Assembly (NCBI RefSeq): GCF_000092905.1
Contig: NC_014098.1
Location: 2,480,001 to 2,544,000, forward strand
Direction: 5' to 3'
Source of the DNA: Kyrpidia tusciae DSM 2912
GTDB taxonomy: Bacteria > Bacillota > Bacilli > Kyrpidiales > Kyrpidiaceae
DNA: 64,000 bases
Part shown: positions 32,714 to 41,818 of the stretch, piece after piece
How the letters are laid out: each line of letters opens with the position of its first letter
Position numbering within the stretch: position 1 is the stretch's first letter
Translations under genes and position numbers: made by a program
The notes under the pieces: model-generated
What the model was told of the DNA's origin: nothing
Seen by the model: only the letters and a program-made list of their open reading frames with translations
Databases searched by the model: none

Positions 32714-33769
32714 TCAAAATCCATGGGTGGCCCGAAAAGCCTGCATCAAATCCTCCACGCCCACCCCCGGGATTGACGCCTCTTCCATCAGCCACTCAGC
32801 CGCCAAAACCCACTCCTCTTCACAGACCTTGCGACCGATGAGCCGCTCGGAAAAACGCTCCAGGGCATCTTCGGGATATGCGAAGAAATCCCCCGCCAAC
32901 AGCACATCGTCAAAAAGACCATCCCGGGTGCGGTAGATCAACCGGATGAGCCCGCCGGGGGCTTTGTGGACCCCTTCGTACAGGCGCACAGCCTCCGAGA
33001 TCTTCACTCCGCTGCGAAGAATCCCTTCGGAGCGGAAAACAAAAGGTTCGGAGAAGAGGAGTTCTTCGAACTCCCTGAGCGCCTGTTGCTCCCGTTGCGA
33101 AAGCCGACCGGCCCGGGCGGGTTCCTGGAGAATCGACGCGAATTCCTCCACTAAAATCGCTGTCACCTGCTCGCGCTCCGGCAGCGGCTGACCTGCCAGT
33201 TCCCGGCGAATGGAGGTCACATATTCCGATAAGCCCGAAACCAGTTTATCGCGAAATTTTTCCGATGGAACCCGCAGGACCTTCGCCATGGCGTCAACGT
33301 CAAAATCCATCATGATGCTGCCGACCAGCACGATGGACGTGCCAATCGTCGCTGCGCCGGTACCCCCGATCTTGCGGGGACCCACCACGATGTCGTTGAC
33401 CGGCCGGTGTTCGGCGGCAATTCCGATGCGGTGGTACGCACGGACTGGCGCTTGCAGCCAGGTCTCATAGAGGCGTTGTACCGGAACCTGGGATTCCGGG
33501 AGGATGAGGTGCCAAAAAATCTGATCCTGATCCAGATACACAGCCCCGCCCCCCGTCATGCGCCGGCCAACGGGAATGCCCTGCTCCCGACAGTATTCGA
33601 CATCGATTTCTCGACTGGTCACCTGATGAAAACCGGCGCATACGTACGGTGTGCGGGGGCTGACGACGATGAGGGTCGCCTCGTCGCCTGGGCGAGCCTC
33701 CCGGGCGACGGCATGATACACCGCCTGGGACCTCTCCGCCGAGACGATTCCCAGATTCAGATAGCGCAT
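32714..33769 (-). CDS. slpl(AB): Lipoate--protein ligase, sHdr-associated type (third of three)
   Basis: This encodes 351 residues. The glycine loop is GRRMTGGGAVYLDQDQIFWH and the catalytic lysine is in VGPRKIGGTGAATIGT. An accessory C-terminal domain follows (VHKAPGGLIRLIYRTRDGLF). It is the paralogue closest in architecture to the ligase at 28316. It lies downstream of two LbpA genes and upstream of tusA. It probably loads those LbpA proteins with octanoate for LipS1/LipS2 or with free lipoate. Confidence 0.88.
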   Translation of the reverse strand: MRYLNLGIVSAERSQAVYHAVAREARPGDEATLIVVSPRTPYVCAGFHQVTSREIDVEYCREQGIPVGRRMTGGGAVYLDQDQIFWHLILPESQVPVQRLYETWLQAPVRAYHRIGIAAEHRPVNDIVVGPRKIGGTGAATIGTSIVLVGSIMMDFDVDAMAKVLRVPSEKFRDKLVSGLSEYVTSIRRELAGQPLPEREQVTAILVEEFASILQEPARAGRLSQREQQALREFEELLFSEPFVFRSEGILRSGVKISEAVRLYEGVHKAPGGLIRLIYRTRDGLFDDVLLAGDFFAYPEDALERFSERLIGRKVCEEEWVLAAEWLMEEASIPGVGVEDLMQAFRATHGF

Positions 33770-33820
33770 GTCCTCACCCCTTGCCCTGACCTGCCCATAG
33801 CCTTGAACGAAAACATTATC

Positions 33821-34294
33821 CTAGACCGCTCCAGGGTTTGATTCATCTGAAGGGATACACCGAAGGCAGGTGAGCCCTTCCTCGCGAAGTTTTTGCTCAA
33901 AGAGTGGTACCGCTTGGTCTGCGGGCAGCAGGTTTCCTTGGGGCCACTCCTGGCTGGAGGGTTCCATCTGAACGATCCAGCCCTCTTCATAGGGACTGCG
34001 GTTGATCACATTGGGATCCTCCGCCACTGCGGGGTTGAGCCGCAGCACTTTACCCTGCAGCGGACTGGTGATGGGGCCAACCCACTTCCCCGATTCCACT
34101 GTAGCCACACTCTTACCGGCCCCGACGACCTTCCCGACGCGAGCTCGGATCTGCAAGATCTTGCCCGCCCGGGTCTGGGCTGGATCGGTCATCCCGAGCA
34201 ACACGGTGTTGTCTTCGAGTCGTTTTACCCAGACATCGAGTTCAACATCGTACCACAGGTCATCGGGAAACTCGCACATCATCACCCTGGCCAT
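33821..34294 (-). CDS. lbpA: Lipoate-binding protein LbpA (GcvH-like), copy B
   Basis: This 157-residue H-protein-fold carrier has a lipoyl site Lys70 in ESGKWVGPI. The C-terminal extension (LRCIPSDESNPGAV) has an unusual pair of cysteines (TCLRC) after the last helix, absent from copy A. ATG 34294 is used; an internal AGGGTG before MMCEF offers an alternative. It lies 21 bases downstream of copy C, and the two share the pattern GMTDPAQ/GMTDVAQ and a similar start, suggesting a local duplication. Confidence 0.9.
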   Translation of the reverse strand: MARVMMCEFPDDLWYDVELDVWVKRLEDNTVLLGMTDPAQTRAGKILQIRARVGKVVGAGKSVATVESGKWVGPITSPLQGKVLRLNPAVAEDPNVINRSPYEEGWIVQMEPSSQEWPQGNLLPADQAVPLFEQKLREEGLTCLRCIPSDESNPGAV

Positions 34295-34315
34295 GGGCTC
34301 ATCTCGCCTCTCCCT

Positions 34316-34750
34316 CTAATGGCTGCACTTGATTCCCTCAGCTTCCAGCTTTTTGCGATACTCTGCAACCCCGCCCGCCCCGGTAGCCAGATTCTGGGAG
34401 TCGGTGTTCCAGTCCGCGGGCTCAACGCGAATCAACCAGCCCGCGCCATAGGGATCGGTGTTCACCAGGTCGGGCTGCCCTTTGATCTGTTCATTGATCG
34501 CAATCACTTTGCCCGCCACTGGAGTCGGGATCGTCCCGACCCACTTTCCGCTTTCAAGAGTTCCGGCGCTCTTGCCCCGGGCCAAGTTTTTCCCCAGGGA
34601 GCGCAAATTCACCACAATGATCTTGCCGGCCAAGCTCTGGGCCACATCGGTCATGCCCACCAACACCGTGCCGTCCGGCTCCGGTTTTGCCCACACGTGC
34701 TTGTCGATCCAGTAATAGAGGTCTTCCGGAAGAATGCAGCCATCGCTCAT
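34316..34750 (-). CDS. lbpA: Lipoate-binding protein LbpA (GcvH-like), copy C
   Basis: This encodes 144 residues with lipoyl site Lys69 in ESGKWVGTI. Its ATG overlaps the stop of the EtfD-like gene (ATGA), so translation is coupled to the electron-transfer genes. It ends EGIKCSH, with a single terminal cysteine. It is probably the carrier most closely matched to the sHdr core, because it follows the core and Etf genes directly. Confidence 0.9.
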   Translation of the reverse strand: MSDGCILPEDLYYWIDKHVWAKPEPDGTVLVGMTDVAQSLAGKIIVVNLRSLGKNLARGKSAGTLESGKWVGTIPTPVAGKVIAINEQIKGQPDLVNTDPYGAGWLIRVEPADWNTDSQNLATGAGGVAEYRKKLEAEGIKCSH

Positions 34751-36888
34751 GTCACTGTCTCCTCCACGACTTCGTTCGCGAGCCCCAGGGCCTTTTCCAG
34801 CAGGAACACGAGATCTCCCACTTCCAACTGTCCTTCATACCCCGCCGTCTTCACGGCATCGGTATACATCACCAGATCTTTGGGGCAAGCGACGATGAAA
34901 TGAGTCACTCCATCAAGTTGTTTCGCTTCTTTGATGCGACTTTCCGCCGGCTTTGTGGGATAGAGGGTATCTCCCATCCAGATTCTTCCTCCCCCCGCTC
35001 CGCAACAGAAGCTGTTTTCCCGGTTGCGGGGCATTTCCACCAAAGTCGCCCCGACGTGAGCGATGAGGTTGCGCGGAGGATCGAAGACTCGATTGTACCT
35101 TCCGAGATAGCAAGGGTCGTGGTAGGTCACTTTGACGTTCTGGGGATATTTCACCGGCAGCCGGTTTTCCCGGGCCAGGCGATCGAGAAGCTCCGTATAG
35201 TGCTCGATCTCCACCTCCAATCCATAAGCCGGGTACTCGTTTTTGAGGGTATTGTACGTGTGCGGATCGGTGGTCAGGACCTTTTTGAACTTTGCCGACT
35301 GGATGGCCTTGATGTTTTTCTCCACGAGGGTTTCGAACAGCCCTTCCTCACCCACTCGCCGCACATCGTTCCCGGCGTTCCGCTCCGCTTCATACAAGAT
35401 TCCAAAACTTACTCCCGCATGAGTGAGAACCCGGGCCAGAGCCTGAGCCACTTTTTGCGCCCGAGGATCGTAGCTCGCGTAGTCCCCGACGAACCAGAGG
35501 TATTCCACCTCTTGTTTTCGGGCGTCCGGGACGGGGACCCCCGCCTCCTTGACCCATTTCGCCCGATTGCGTTCCGACTGGCCAAAGGAATTCCCTTTGC
35601 GGGCAAAATTCATCAGTGTGGCCGACAGGTTGCCGTCCATCGTGCCTTGGTCGATGAGCGAGCGGCGCATCTGCACGATGATAGGAACGTGCTCAATCCC
35701 CACCGGGCAGGTTTCCACGCAGGCCCGACAGGTGGTACAGGACCACAAAACGTCGGGAGCAATCAGCTCTCCAGGTTCGAGGGCGGCGGAAACCTCTTGC
35801 GAAGACAGGTCCGACTCCGCCACCAAGTGGCCAACTTTGGCCCCCGGCCTCTTCATGCCATGAAAACCACTGATCGCCTCCCGCAAATCCAGGATGAGGT
35901 CCCGAGGGGATAGTGGCGCTCCGGAGTTGCGGGCAGGACATACATCGTGACAGCGGCCGCATTTTGTACAGGCATCGAAATGCAAGAGTTCTTTCCAACT
36001 GAGATTTTCAGCGGCAGGAGCCAGCGGCAGCCCCGGCTCGGTCTCTGACGGCGGCGGTGGCAGGGCGATCCCGGCTTTCGGATTGCGTACGGTCAAGCTC
36101 GCCCAGGACGCCAGCATGTGAACAGATTTGGCATAGGGTAGATAGGCAATAAACCCCAGTGCCAGGAAGGCGTGAACCCACCAGGTGATAAAATGCCAAT
36201 CCATCGCCGTCTGGGGAGTCATTCCGGTTGCCCGGAACCCTTGGGCAACCAGGGATCCCACCGGGGAATAAGCCTCAAACCACGGCCGATCTGCCACAAG
36301 CCGGAACGCCTCGATCAAGAGGCCTGTCACGCCGATCAACAGAAGCTGACCGAGAAACCACCAGTCCTCTTTCTTGTAGTTCGAGCGATCCACCGGCTTG
36401 TTGTCCACCCGGGCGTAGTTCAGCCGGGCTACGGCAAAAAATGCTCGGCGCACCGCCAACATCCCCAGGCCGATGATAAACAGGACCATGGAAATGTCCA
36501 TGACGACCGAGAAAGCGAGGAAAAAATCCCCTTTCCAAAACTGGAGTTTCGGTGCTATGAGTCTCAGTATGTCATTGTCAATGAAGATGATCGTGGTTCC
36601 GAGAAACAGAAAACCGAACGACCAGAACACAAATCCGTGGGCAATGCCGGTATAAAGGTCCCTGCGCCCGATTTTGCGACTGGTCAGCACCTCTGCGGTG
36701 GCCCGGATCAGCCGCTTGGGCCAATCCGGGTACCACGGCTGCCGGCGACCCGCCCGATAACGTTGGATCCGGCGAATGACGCCGTAAAGGAACACACCGA
36801 TGGCGATGAATGCCAGGACGTAAAAGGCCGGCACCAGCCACGTGTGCTCGAATCCTTCGAATACGGGCCGTTCAGCAACGGGATTCAC
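34747..36888 (-). CDS. etfD: EtfD-like membrane iron-sulfur oxidoreductase (Etf:quinone link)
   Basis: This encodes 713 residues. The first 280 residues hold about six membrane helices resembling the heme-b subunit of nitrate reductase (NarI). Two 4Fe-4S motifs follow (CTKCGRCHDVCP, CTTCRACVETCP), then CCG-type cysteine domains (HDPCYLGRYNRVFD, FCCGAGGGRIWMG) as in HdrD. This is the EtfD/FadF architecture that passes electrons from EtfAB to menaquinone. It starts with GTG 36888, 25 bases after etfA, and overlaps lbpA copy C. Placing it inside the sHdr operon suggests a quinone outlet for electrons from sulfur oxidation. Confidence 0.88.
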   Translation of the reverse strand: MNPVAERPVFEGFEHTWLVPAFYVLAFIAIGVFLYGVIRRIQRYRAGRRQPWYPDWPKRLIRATAEVLTSRKIGRRDLYTGIAHGFVFWSFGFLFLGTTIIFIDNDILRLIAPKLQFWKGDFFLAFSVVMDISMVLFIIGLGMLAVRRAFFAVARLNYARVDNKPVDRSNYKKEDWWFLGQLLLIGVTGLLIEAFRLVADRPWFEAYSPVGSLVAQGFRATGMTPQTAMDWHFITWWVHAFLALGFIAYLPYAKSVHMLASWASLTVRNPKAGIALPPPPSETEPGLPLAPAAENLSWKELLHFDACTKCGRCHDVCPARNSGAPLSPRDLILDLREAISGFHGMKRPGAKVGHLVAESDLSSQEVSAALEPGELIAPDVLWSCTTCRACVETCPVGIEHVPIIVQMRRSLIDQGTMDGNLSATLMNFARKGNSFGQSERNRAKWVKEAGVPVPDARKQEVEYLWFVGDYASYDPRAQKVAQALARVLTHAGVSFGILYEAERNAGNDVRRVGEEGLFETLVEKNIKAIQSAKFKKVLTTDPHTYNTLKNEYPAYGLEVEIEHYTELLDRLARENRLPVKYPQNVKVTYHDPCYLGRYNRVFDPPRNLIAHVGATLVEMPRNRENSFCCGAGGGRIWMGDTLYPTKPAESRIKEAKQLDGVTHFIVACPKDLVMYTDAVKTAGYEGQLEVGDLVFLLEKALGLANEVVEETVT

Positions 36889-36913
36889 GTGAGTTCAACT
36901 CTCCTTTCCCTGA

Positions 36914-37858
36914 TCAAGCGCCTTTGACCTTCTCGGTGAGGGCGGGCACCAGTTCGAGAATGTCTTCGACGATTCCATAATGGGCAACGTCGAAGATCGG
37001 CGCCTTGGGGTCGGTGTTTACGGCGATGATGCAATCCGCGTCCCGCATACCTTCCAGGTGTTCGGGGGCCCCGCTGATCCCGAGGGCCAAGTAGACTTTG
37101 GGCTTGACTTTTTTGCCCGATTTCCCCACCTGCCGAGATTTCGGGAGCCATCCGGCATCAATGACCGGCCTTGAGGCCGACACCACCGCCCCGAGGGCTT
37201 CGGCCAATTCTTCCACCACCTCGATATTGTCCTTGTCACCAATGCCCCGGCCGATGCTGACGAGGATGTCCTGTTTGGTGATGTCTACGTCGCTGCTGTC
37301 GGGCATGGAAAGTCCCTCATATGCCGTGGCTGCCGCCTCCGCTGCGGTAATGGTTTCCACCGCGGGGTTTCCCTGAATGTGCCCCCGCTCGGCATCGCCG
37401 GCACCAGCCAGGACTTGTAGGATGGTGAGTTCGGTCACTTCTGCCGTGGCGACCATTTTGCCACCGAGAATCACCGATTCCACCTGCCACCCCTGTCCCG
37501 CGGGTTCCACCTTCTGGACCGAGGCGATGGTCGAGCACCCTGCCCGGCTGGCCGCATAAGTAGCCACGTCCATCCCCACGGCGGTATTTCCCACAAGAAC
37601 CAGGTCCGGGGATACTTGATCCATCGCTTGGGCCAAGGTTTTGCCCAGGGATTCCGGCAGGTAACGATTATCCGGATTGTCGGCCCACAGCACCCGGTCC
37701 GCCGCCCCCAGTTCCGAGGTGAGACCGGCGGGCATGACGGCGAGGGCTGTCACCGTGCCGCCATCCCCTGTCACCCGGCGCGCGAGATCGAGCAACTCGT
37801 ATGTGATATCGGCAATCTTCCCGTCCAAGGTCTCTACGAAAACCAATGCTGTTGACAT
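36914..37858 (-). CDS. etfA: Electron transfer flavoprotein alpha subunit
   Basis: This encodes 314 residues. The C-terminal FAD-binding domain is clear: VSIGRGIGDKDNIEVVEELA, SRPVIDAGWLPKSRQVGKSG, ALGISGAPEHLEGMRDADCI and NTDPKAPIFDVAHYGIV. The start at 37858 has GGAGG 7 bases upstream. It pairs with etfB, 31 bases upstream. It accepts electrons from a partner dehydrogenase, here presumably the sHdr complex, and hands them to the EtfD-like protein. Confidence 0.95.
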   Translation of the reverse strand: MSTALVFVETLDGKIADITYELLDLARRVTGDGGTVTALAVMPAGLTSELGAADRVLWADNPDNRYLPESLGKTLAQAMDQVSPDLVLVGNTAVGMDVATYAASRAGCSTIASVQKVEPAGQGWQVESVILGGKMVATAEVTELTILQVLAGAGDAERGHIQGNPAVETITAAEAAATAYEGLSMPDSSDVDITKQDILVSIGRGIGDKDNIEVVEELAEALGAVVSASRPVIDAGWLPKSRQVGKSGKKVKPKVYLALGISGAPEHLEGMRDADCIIAVNTDPKAPIFDVAHYGIVEDILELVPALTEKVKGA

Positions 37859-37889
37859 TCTCCCGCCTCCCCACATTAGACAGCTAGAT

Positions 37890-38657
37890 TCAAGCGATCA
37901 CTCCGCGTTCTTTTAGCAAGGCCAGGATCCGGGCGGCTTTCTCGTCCAGATCGCCTTCGATCATTTCGGCATGCCCCTCCGATACCGGAACGGCCATCTT
38001 CGTCACCCGGATTCCCGGAACCTCCGGCACCTCAACCTCCATCTCTTCCAGGGTGGCCGTTTTCATCATTTGCCGAACCCGGGAGATGGGGGCGTAACGG
38101 GGAGGTGTTGGAGACACTTGGATGCCGAGCACAGCCGGAGGGCGAACGGTGAGCGATGCCGTAATGCCTCCGGAGAACTCTTTTTTGACGAGAATCTGGG
38201 TGTCCTTGGCCTCGACCTCGGCCACAACGGTGACAAAAGGATATTCGAGCAATCCCGCCAACCAGGTGGCCAACTGGCCGTCCAGGTCATCATTGGCCTG
38301 AACTCCGGTTAAGATGAGATCCGGCGTGGTCGCCGAGACGACGTTCCTGAGAATCTCGGCGTATTGGCGATTGCTCAAGCCCTGTTCGAGGCCGTCCCCC
38401 ACCAGCTTGATGGCCCGGTCCGCCCCTTTTGCCAACGCCGTGTACAGGGCGTCGTCCACATCCCCGGTTTCGGCCGCGACGGCGATGACCTCGCCACCCG
38501 CCGCCTCTTTGATGAGAAGAGCCTGCTCTAATGCCTGTTCATCCCACTCGTTCAATTTCAACGCCACAGCTTCTCGATCGAGGCTGTCCCCGCTGTCTGA
38601 CACGACCAGTTCTTCCACCACGTCCGGAACCAATTTCATCGGTACCAACATTTTCAT
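37890..38657 (-). CDS. etfB: Electron transfer flavoprotein beta subunit
   Basis: This encodes 255 residues. It starts MKMLVPMKLVPDVVEELVV, and the AMP/FAD-binding signature is LTGVQANDDLDGQLATWLAG with VRPPAVLGIQ further on. The typical V-R-Q loop is VRQMMKTATLEEMEV. GGGAGGGG lies 8 bases before ATG 38657. It lies 42 bases downstream of the fused C2-B2 gene, in the core of the sHdr operon rather than with fatty-acid oxidation genes, none of which are nearby. Confidence 0.95.
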   Translation of the reverse strand: MKMLVPMKLVPDVVEELVVSDSGDSLDREAVALKLNEWDEQALEQALLIKEAAGGEVIAVAAETGDVDDALYTALAKGADRAIKLVGDGLEQGLSNRQYAEILRNVVSATTPDLILTGVQANDDLDGQLATWLAGLLEYPFVTVVAEVEAKDTQILVKKEFSGGITASLTVRPPAVLGIQVSPTPPRYAPISRVRQMMKTATLEEMEVEVPEVPGIRVTKMAVPVSEGHAEMIEGDLDEKAARILALLKERGVIA

Positions 38658-38699
38658 AGACGTCCCCTCCCACCATTCCGTACAGCTTTTACTGGCCGA

Positions 38700-39992
38700 C
38701 TACTGGCCGACCTCGACCGGACTTTCCAGCAATCCGGCGGACTGGGCGAGCAATTCAGCGATATCCATCACTTCCAATTTTCCTGCGTTGCCGGTCGATT
38801 TTACCGCGTCCTCAAAACGCGAGACCTCAAAGGGACAAGCCACGGCGAGGATGTCCGCCCCGTACTCGATGGCCTCCAGCACCCGCCGTTCAGACAGGCG
38901 CATGCTCAGGTGGTCGCGGTTAAATCCATCCAGCCACATCCCTCCTCCGCCACCTCCGCAGCAATACGCGGTCTCCCGGCAGTGCCCCATTTCCACCAAT
39001 TCAAGACCCGGGATCGCATGCAATAGCTTGCGGGGTGCGTCGTACTCCCCGTTGTGCCGGCCCAGATAGCAGGGGTCGTGGAACGTGACCCGCTTTGGAA
39101 TCGGGATTTTTAAATCCAACTCGTGAATTTTAGAAGCGAGATACTGAGTGTAGTGCACCGTTTGAAAGTCGCCGCCCAGGGCCGGGTATTCGTGTAGAAA
39201 CGCGTTGTACGCGTGGGGATCGGTCACCACAATCTGGTTGAACCGGTACTTCGAGAGCATCTTGATGTTGTGCTCGGCGAGCATTTCGAATAGGCCGCGC
39301 TCTCCGGCCATCCGCTGGGAGTCCCCGGCACACTTCTCCTCGTGGCCGAGAATGCCAAAATCGACCCCCAAGGCGTTGAAAATCCGCGCCAAGGCGATAG
39401 ACGCGTCCTTGCCCCGGGGGTGGTAAGAGGGGTAGCACTCCACAAACCACAGGACATCCACCGGAGCGTTGTGTTTGCTCATGATGGGTACCGGTACCCC
39501 CGCTTGTTTCGTCCAGTCCGCCCGTTTCCGGGGGGATTCGCCCAGGGGGTTGCCATAACGGGCCGTCGCCTCAAAGGCGTCGAGCAACTCTTTCGGGGCT
39601 TTCCCCTCGAGCACAGCCTTCTCCCGCACCGCCGGCATGATTTTGATCATGTTGACCTCTTTCGGACATACCCGCAGGCAGTTCCGGCAGGTCGTACAGA
39701 GCCAGAGGTCCGGGCTGTCTAACAAGGAGGCGCCGAGTTGGGTACGGCGAAACACCTTGCGCGGCGAGTAATCGCCCACCGTGTCGATGGGGCAGACCCC
39801 CGTGCATTTGCCGCACTGGTAACAATATCCAAGGGACTCCGCCCCTTCGATGGAGGTAACCGTCTCCAAAGCGGATAGGTCGTACTCTGTGATGGGTCGC
39901 GGTTCAAACATCCGGTTAAACGAACCGGTGAGCCGCATGCCGTCGACAACCACTTCGTAGAATTCAAAGCTTTTGGCTTTCGCGTTGCTCAA
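38700..39992 (-). CDS. shdrB2: sHdr C2-B2 fusion (HdrD-like iron-sulfur protein)
   Basis: This encodes 430 residues. The N-terminal ferredoxin module has two 4Fe-4S motifs (Cys57, 60, 63, 67 in CYQCGKCTGVCP; Cys99, 102, 105, 109 in CTTCRNCLRVCP), matching HdrC. The rest is a CCG-domain protein (HDPCYLGRHNGEYD, YCCGGGGGGMW), matching HdrB. In many sHdr operons C2 and B2 are separate genes; here they are joined. The TTG at 39992 has GGGAGGGAG 6 bases upstream, and 28-29 bases overlap the preceding gene. It should form the second electron-transfer arm of the sHdr complex and adjoins etfB. Confidence 0.85.
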   Translation of the reverse strand: MSNAKAKSFEFYEVVVDGMRLTGSFNRMFEPRPITEYDLSALETVTSIEGAESLGYCYQCGKCTGVCPIDTVGDYSPRKVFRRTQLGASLLDSPDLWLCTTCRNCLRVCPKEVNMIKIMPAVREKAVLEGKAPKELLDAFEATARYGNPLGESPRKRADWTKQAGVPVPIMSKHNAPVDVLWFVECYPSYHPRGKDASIALARIFNALGVDFGILGHEEKCAGDSQRMAGERGLFEMLAEHNIKMLSKYRFNQIVVTDPHAYNAFLHEYPALGGDFQTVHYTQYLASKIHELDLKIPIPKRVTFHDPCYLGRHNGEYDAPRKLLHAIPGLELVEMGHCRETAYCCGGGGGGMWLDGFNRDHLSMRLSERRVLEAIEYGADILAVACPFEVSRFEDAVKSTGNAGKLEVMDIAELLAQSAGLLESPVEVGQ

Positions 39993-40713
39993 GTTGCACT
40001 CCCTCCCCGTGCCGGATGCCCAGTAGGCCTTCCACGACTCTCGCGAACGGCGGCAGCACCTGGGTAAACTCAGTAGTCATGCGCCAGGATGTCACGGTAA
40101 ACATATAGACGGCATACACCAAGGACAAACAGATCATCGGACGATGGCTGTCCGGAACCCGCGGCAGCCGGTGAATCGACTCCAGCACCGCCCCCAAGAT
40201 CCCCATGCCCTGTGCAATCTGCCCATACTGCTGACTGGGGGGAACCCTTGGTTCCATCACCCGGGGATCATCCAGCAGGAGAACGAAGGCGCCGGTCTGG
40301 TTGCCGGGGTTGTACAGCCACCGCGTCCACCAGGGAGCGCGCTCGGGATTTGCAAGATAAAACCAATACGTCGCCCATTCCAGGGCCCACTTTGGCCGCT
40401 CCTCCCAGTTGTCGACCGACTGCCAAAACTGCTGTCCATTCCCGCTTTCCGCCAGCCGAGCCAAGACATAAGCCCGCTCTGCACCCCGCTCCCGTTCTGC
40501 CGCCGGCAGGCGTCGGGTGGCAGGAATCAGATGCCACGGCAATCTCCCAGGATCCCCCCGACTTTGTTTTATGAGATCAAACTGTTGGTTTGCCGACCGG
40601 AGGCGCCGGTCCAAGTGATCAGCCCACGACCCAAAGGCATCTTCTGGAATGAAAGGCTCGGCTTTATCCAGAAACTCCTTGAGCGCCTCCGCATCGATCA
40701 TCACGCCGTTCAT
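39964..40713 (-). CDS. sHdr-cluster conserved hypothetical protein (hyp position)
   Basis: This encodes 249 residues, starting MNGVMIDAEALKEFLDKAEP. It is rich in Trp and Arg (WALEWATYWFYLANPERAPW) and contains RPMICLSLVYAVYMFTVTSW. It has only one cysteine and no cofactor motif. It occupies the slot between shdrA and C2-B2 where bacterial sHdr operons keep a gene of unknown function called hyp, so I assign it to that role by synteny. Its ATG overlaps the shdrA stop in an ATGA arrangement, and its own end overlaps the next gene, so it is made in step with the complex. Confidence 0.82.
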   Translation of the reverse strand: MNGVMIDAEALKEFLDKAEPFIPEDAFGSWADHLDRRLRSANQQFDLIKQSRGDPGRLPWHLIPATRRLPAAERERGAERAYVLARLAESGNGQQFWQSVDNWEERPKWALEWATYWFYLANPERAPWWTRWLYNPGNQTGAFVLLLDDPRVMEPRVPPSQQYGQIAQGMGILGAVLESIHRLPRVPDSHRPMICLSLVYAVYMFTVTSWRMTTEFTQVLPPFARVVEGLLGIRHGEGVQLEQRESQKL

Positions 40714-41777
40714 CCGACAGACACGCGTTGCAGCCGGTTCAGCAGCGCCACCGCTTTCATCGCCGCAGCCCCGCCCATGGAAATCGAATCCTCCAGGTCC
40801 TTTGGCCCGGCGGCCGCCCCGGCGACAAAAATTCCCGGCACGGGTGTGGAAACGGTGTCCAGGGGCCCCCCTTGGGTCGCCAGAAAGCCATGATCCTCCC
40901 GAGGAATGTTGAAAATACGGCTCATCTCGATCGTCCCCCGGGACGGTTCCATCCCCACCGAAAGAATAACCATGTCCATAAGAACTTCCACGGGCCGGCC
41001 CATCGTGGTGTCTTCCCCTTTGACCAGCAGCCGATCGCCTTTCCGGATGATCTCGGTCACAATCCCGCGCACGTAGTTCACTTTGTACTCTTCCTGAGCT
41101 TTCCAATAAATCTGATCTTCCCAAAACCCATACATGCGCATGTCGATATAGAAAATAAAGACTTTTGCGTTGGGCAACATCCTCTTGATCTCGATCGATT
41201 GTTTGGAGGCGATCCCACAGCACACTTTCGAACAATACTTGTTTCCGATCTGCCGGTCCCGGGAGCCCACACATTGAATAAAAGCCACCCGTTCCGGGGG
41301 TTCACCCGTCGAAGGACGCACAATCTTGCCTTGTTTCATCATTTTTTCGGCGTCAACCAGGGTGATAACATCGTCGTACTCGTAATACCCGTACATCTGG
41401 GTCTCCCGGCCGGGATCGAAATGTTGAAATCCCGTGGCGATGATGACCGCACCCACTTCTTCTTCCACCTGGGCACCATCCGCCCCTGCCAGAGTCACTC
41501 TAAACTCCCCTTCTCGCCCTTCGCTTTTGACGACCCGGGTCCCGAGCCGAAGGTCCACCAAGGGATGTTTGCGAACATCTCCCAGTAATCCGGCCATCTC
41601 TTCCTCAGTATCCCGCAGGTCGGGGGTCAAGGTGGCGTAACTCGAAGCATAGGGAGTTCCGCCCAATTCATCCCGCGCTTCCACCAGAATCGCTTTCTTT
41701 CCAAGATCGGCGACACCCCTCGCCGCCTCCAGGCCCGCGGGCCCGCCCCCCACAATCAACACGCTATCTTTCGGCAT
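40710..41777 (-). CDS. shdrA: sHdrA, FAD/iron-sulfur subunit
   Basis: This encodes 355 residues. The FAD-binding Rossmann motif is at the start (VLIVGGGPAGLEAARGVADL) and a 4Fe-4S motif is formed by Cys169, Cys182, Cys186 and Cys187 (QCVGSRD, then YCSKVCCGIAS). A second nucleotide motif, PGIFVAGAAAGPKDLEDSI, is near the end. It lacks the extra ferredoxin and thioredoxin-reductase inserts of methanogen HdrA, as sHdrA does. ATG 41777 has AAAGGGG upstream and gives the standard N-terminus. This flavoprotein is the presumed core for oxidising carrier-bound sulfur to sulfite. Confidence 0.92.
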   Translation of the reverse strand: MPKDSVLIVGGGPAGLEAARGVADLGKKAILVEARDELGGTPYASSYATLTPDLRDTEEEMAGLLGDVRKHPLVDLRLGTRVVKSEGREGEFRVTLAGADGAQVEEEVGAVIIATGFQHFDPGRETQMYGYYEYDDVITLVDAEKMMKQGKIVRPSTGEPPERVAFIQCVGSRDRQIGNKYCSKVCCGIASKQSIEIKRMLPNAKVFIFYIDMRMYGFWEDQIYWKAQEEYKVNYVRGIVTEIIRKGDRLLVKGEDTTMGRPVEVLMDMVILSVGMEPSRGTIEMSRIFNIPREDHGFLATQGGPLDTVSTPVPGIFVAGAAAGPKDLEDSISMGGAAAMKAVALLNRLQRVSVG

Positions 41778-41818
41778 ACCGGTTCCCCTTTCTGCATCGG
41801 AATCGGAACTCAGTTGGA

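Noticed and set aside
29374-34750. Glycine cleavage H protein as the identity of the three GcvH-like genes
   Set aside because: No gcvT or gcvP is near, the site is ESGKWVG rather than the usual GcvH form, and all three are embedded in an sHdr operon with lipS1/lipS2.
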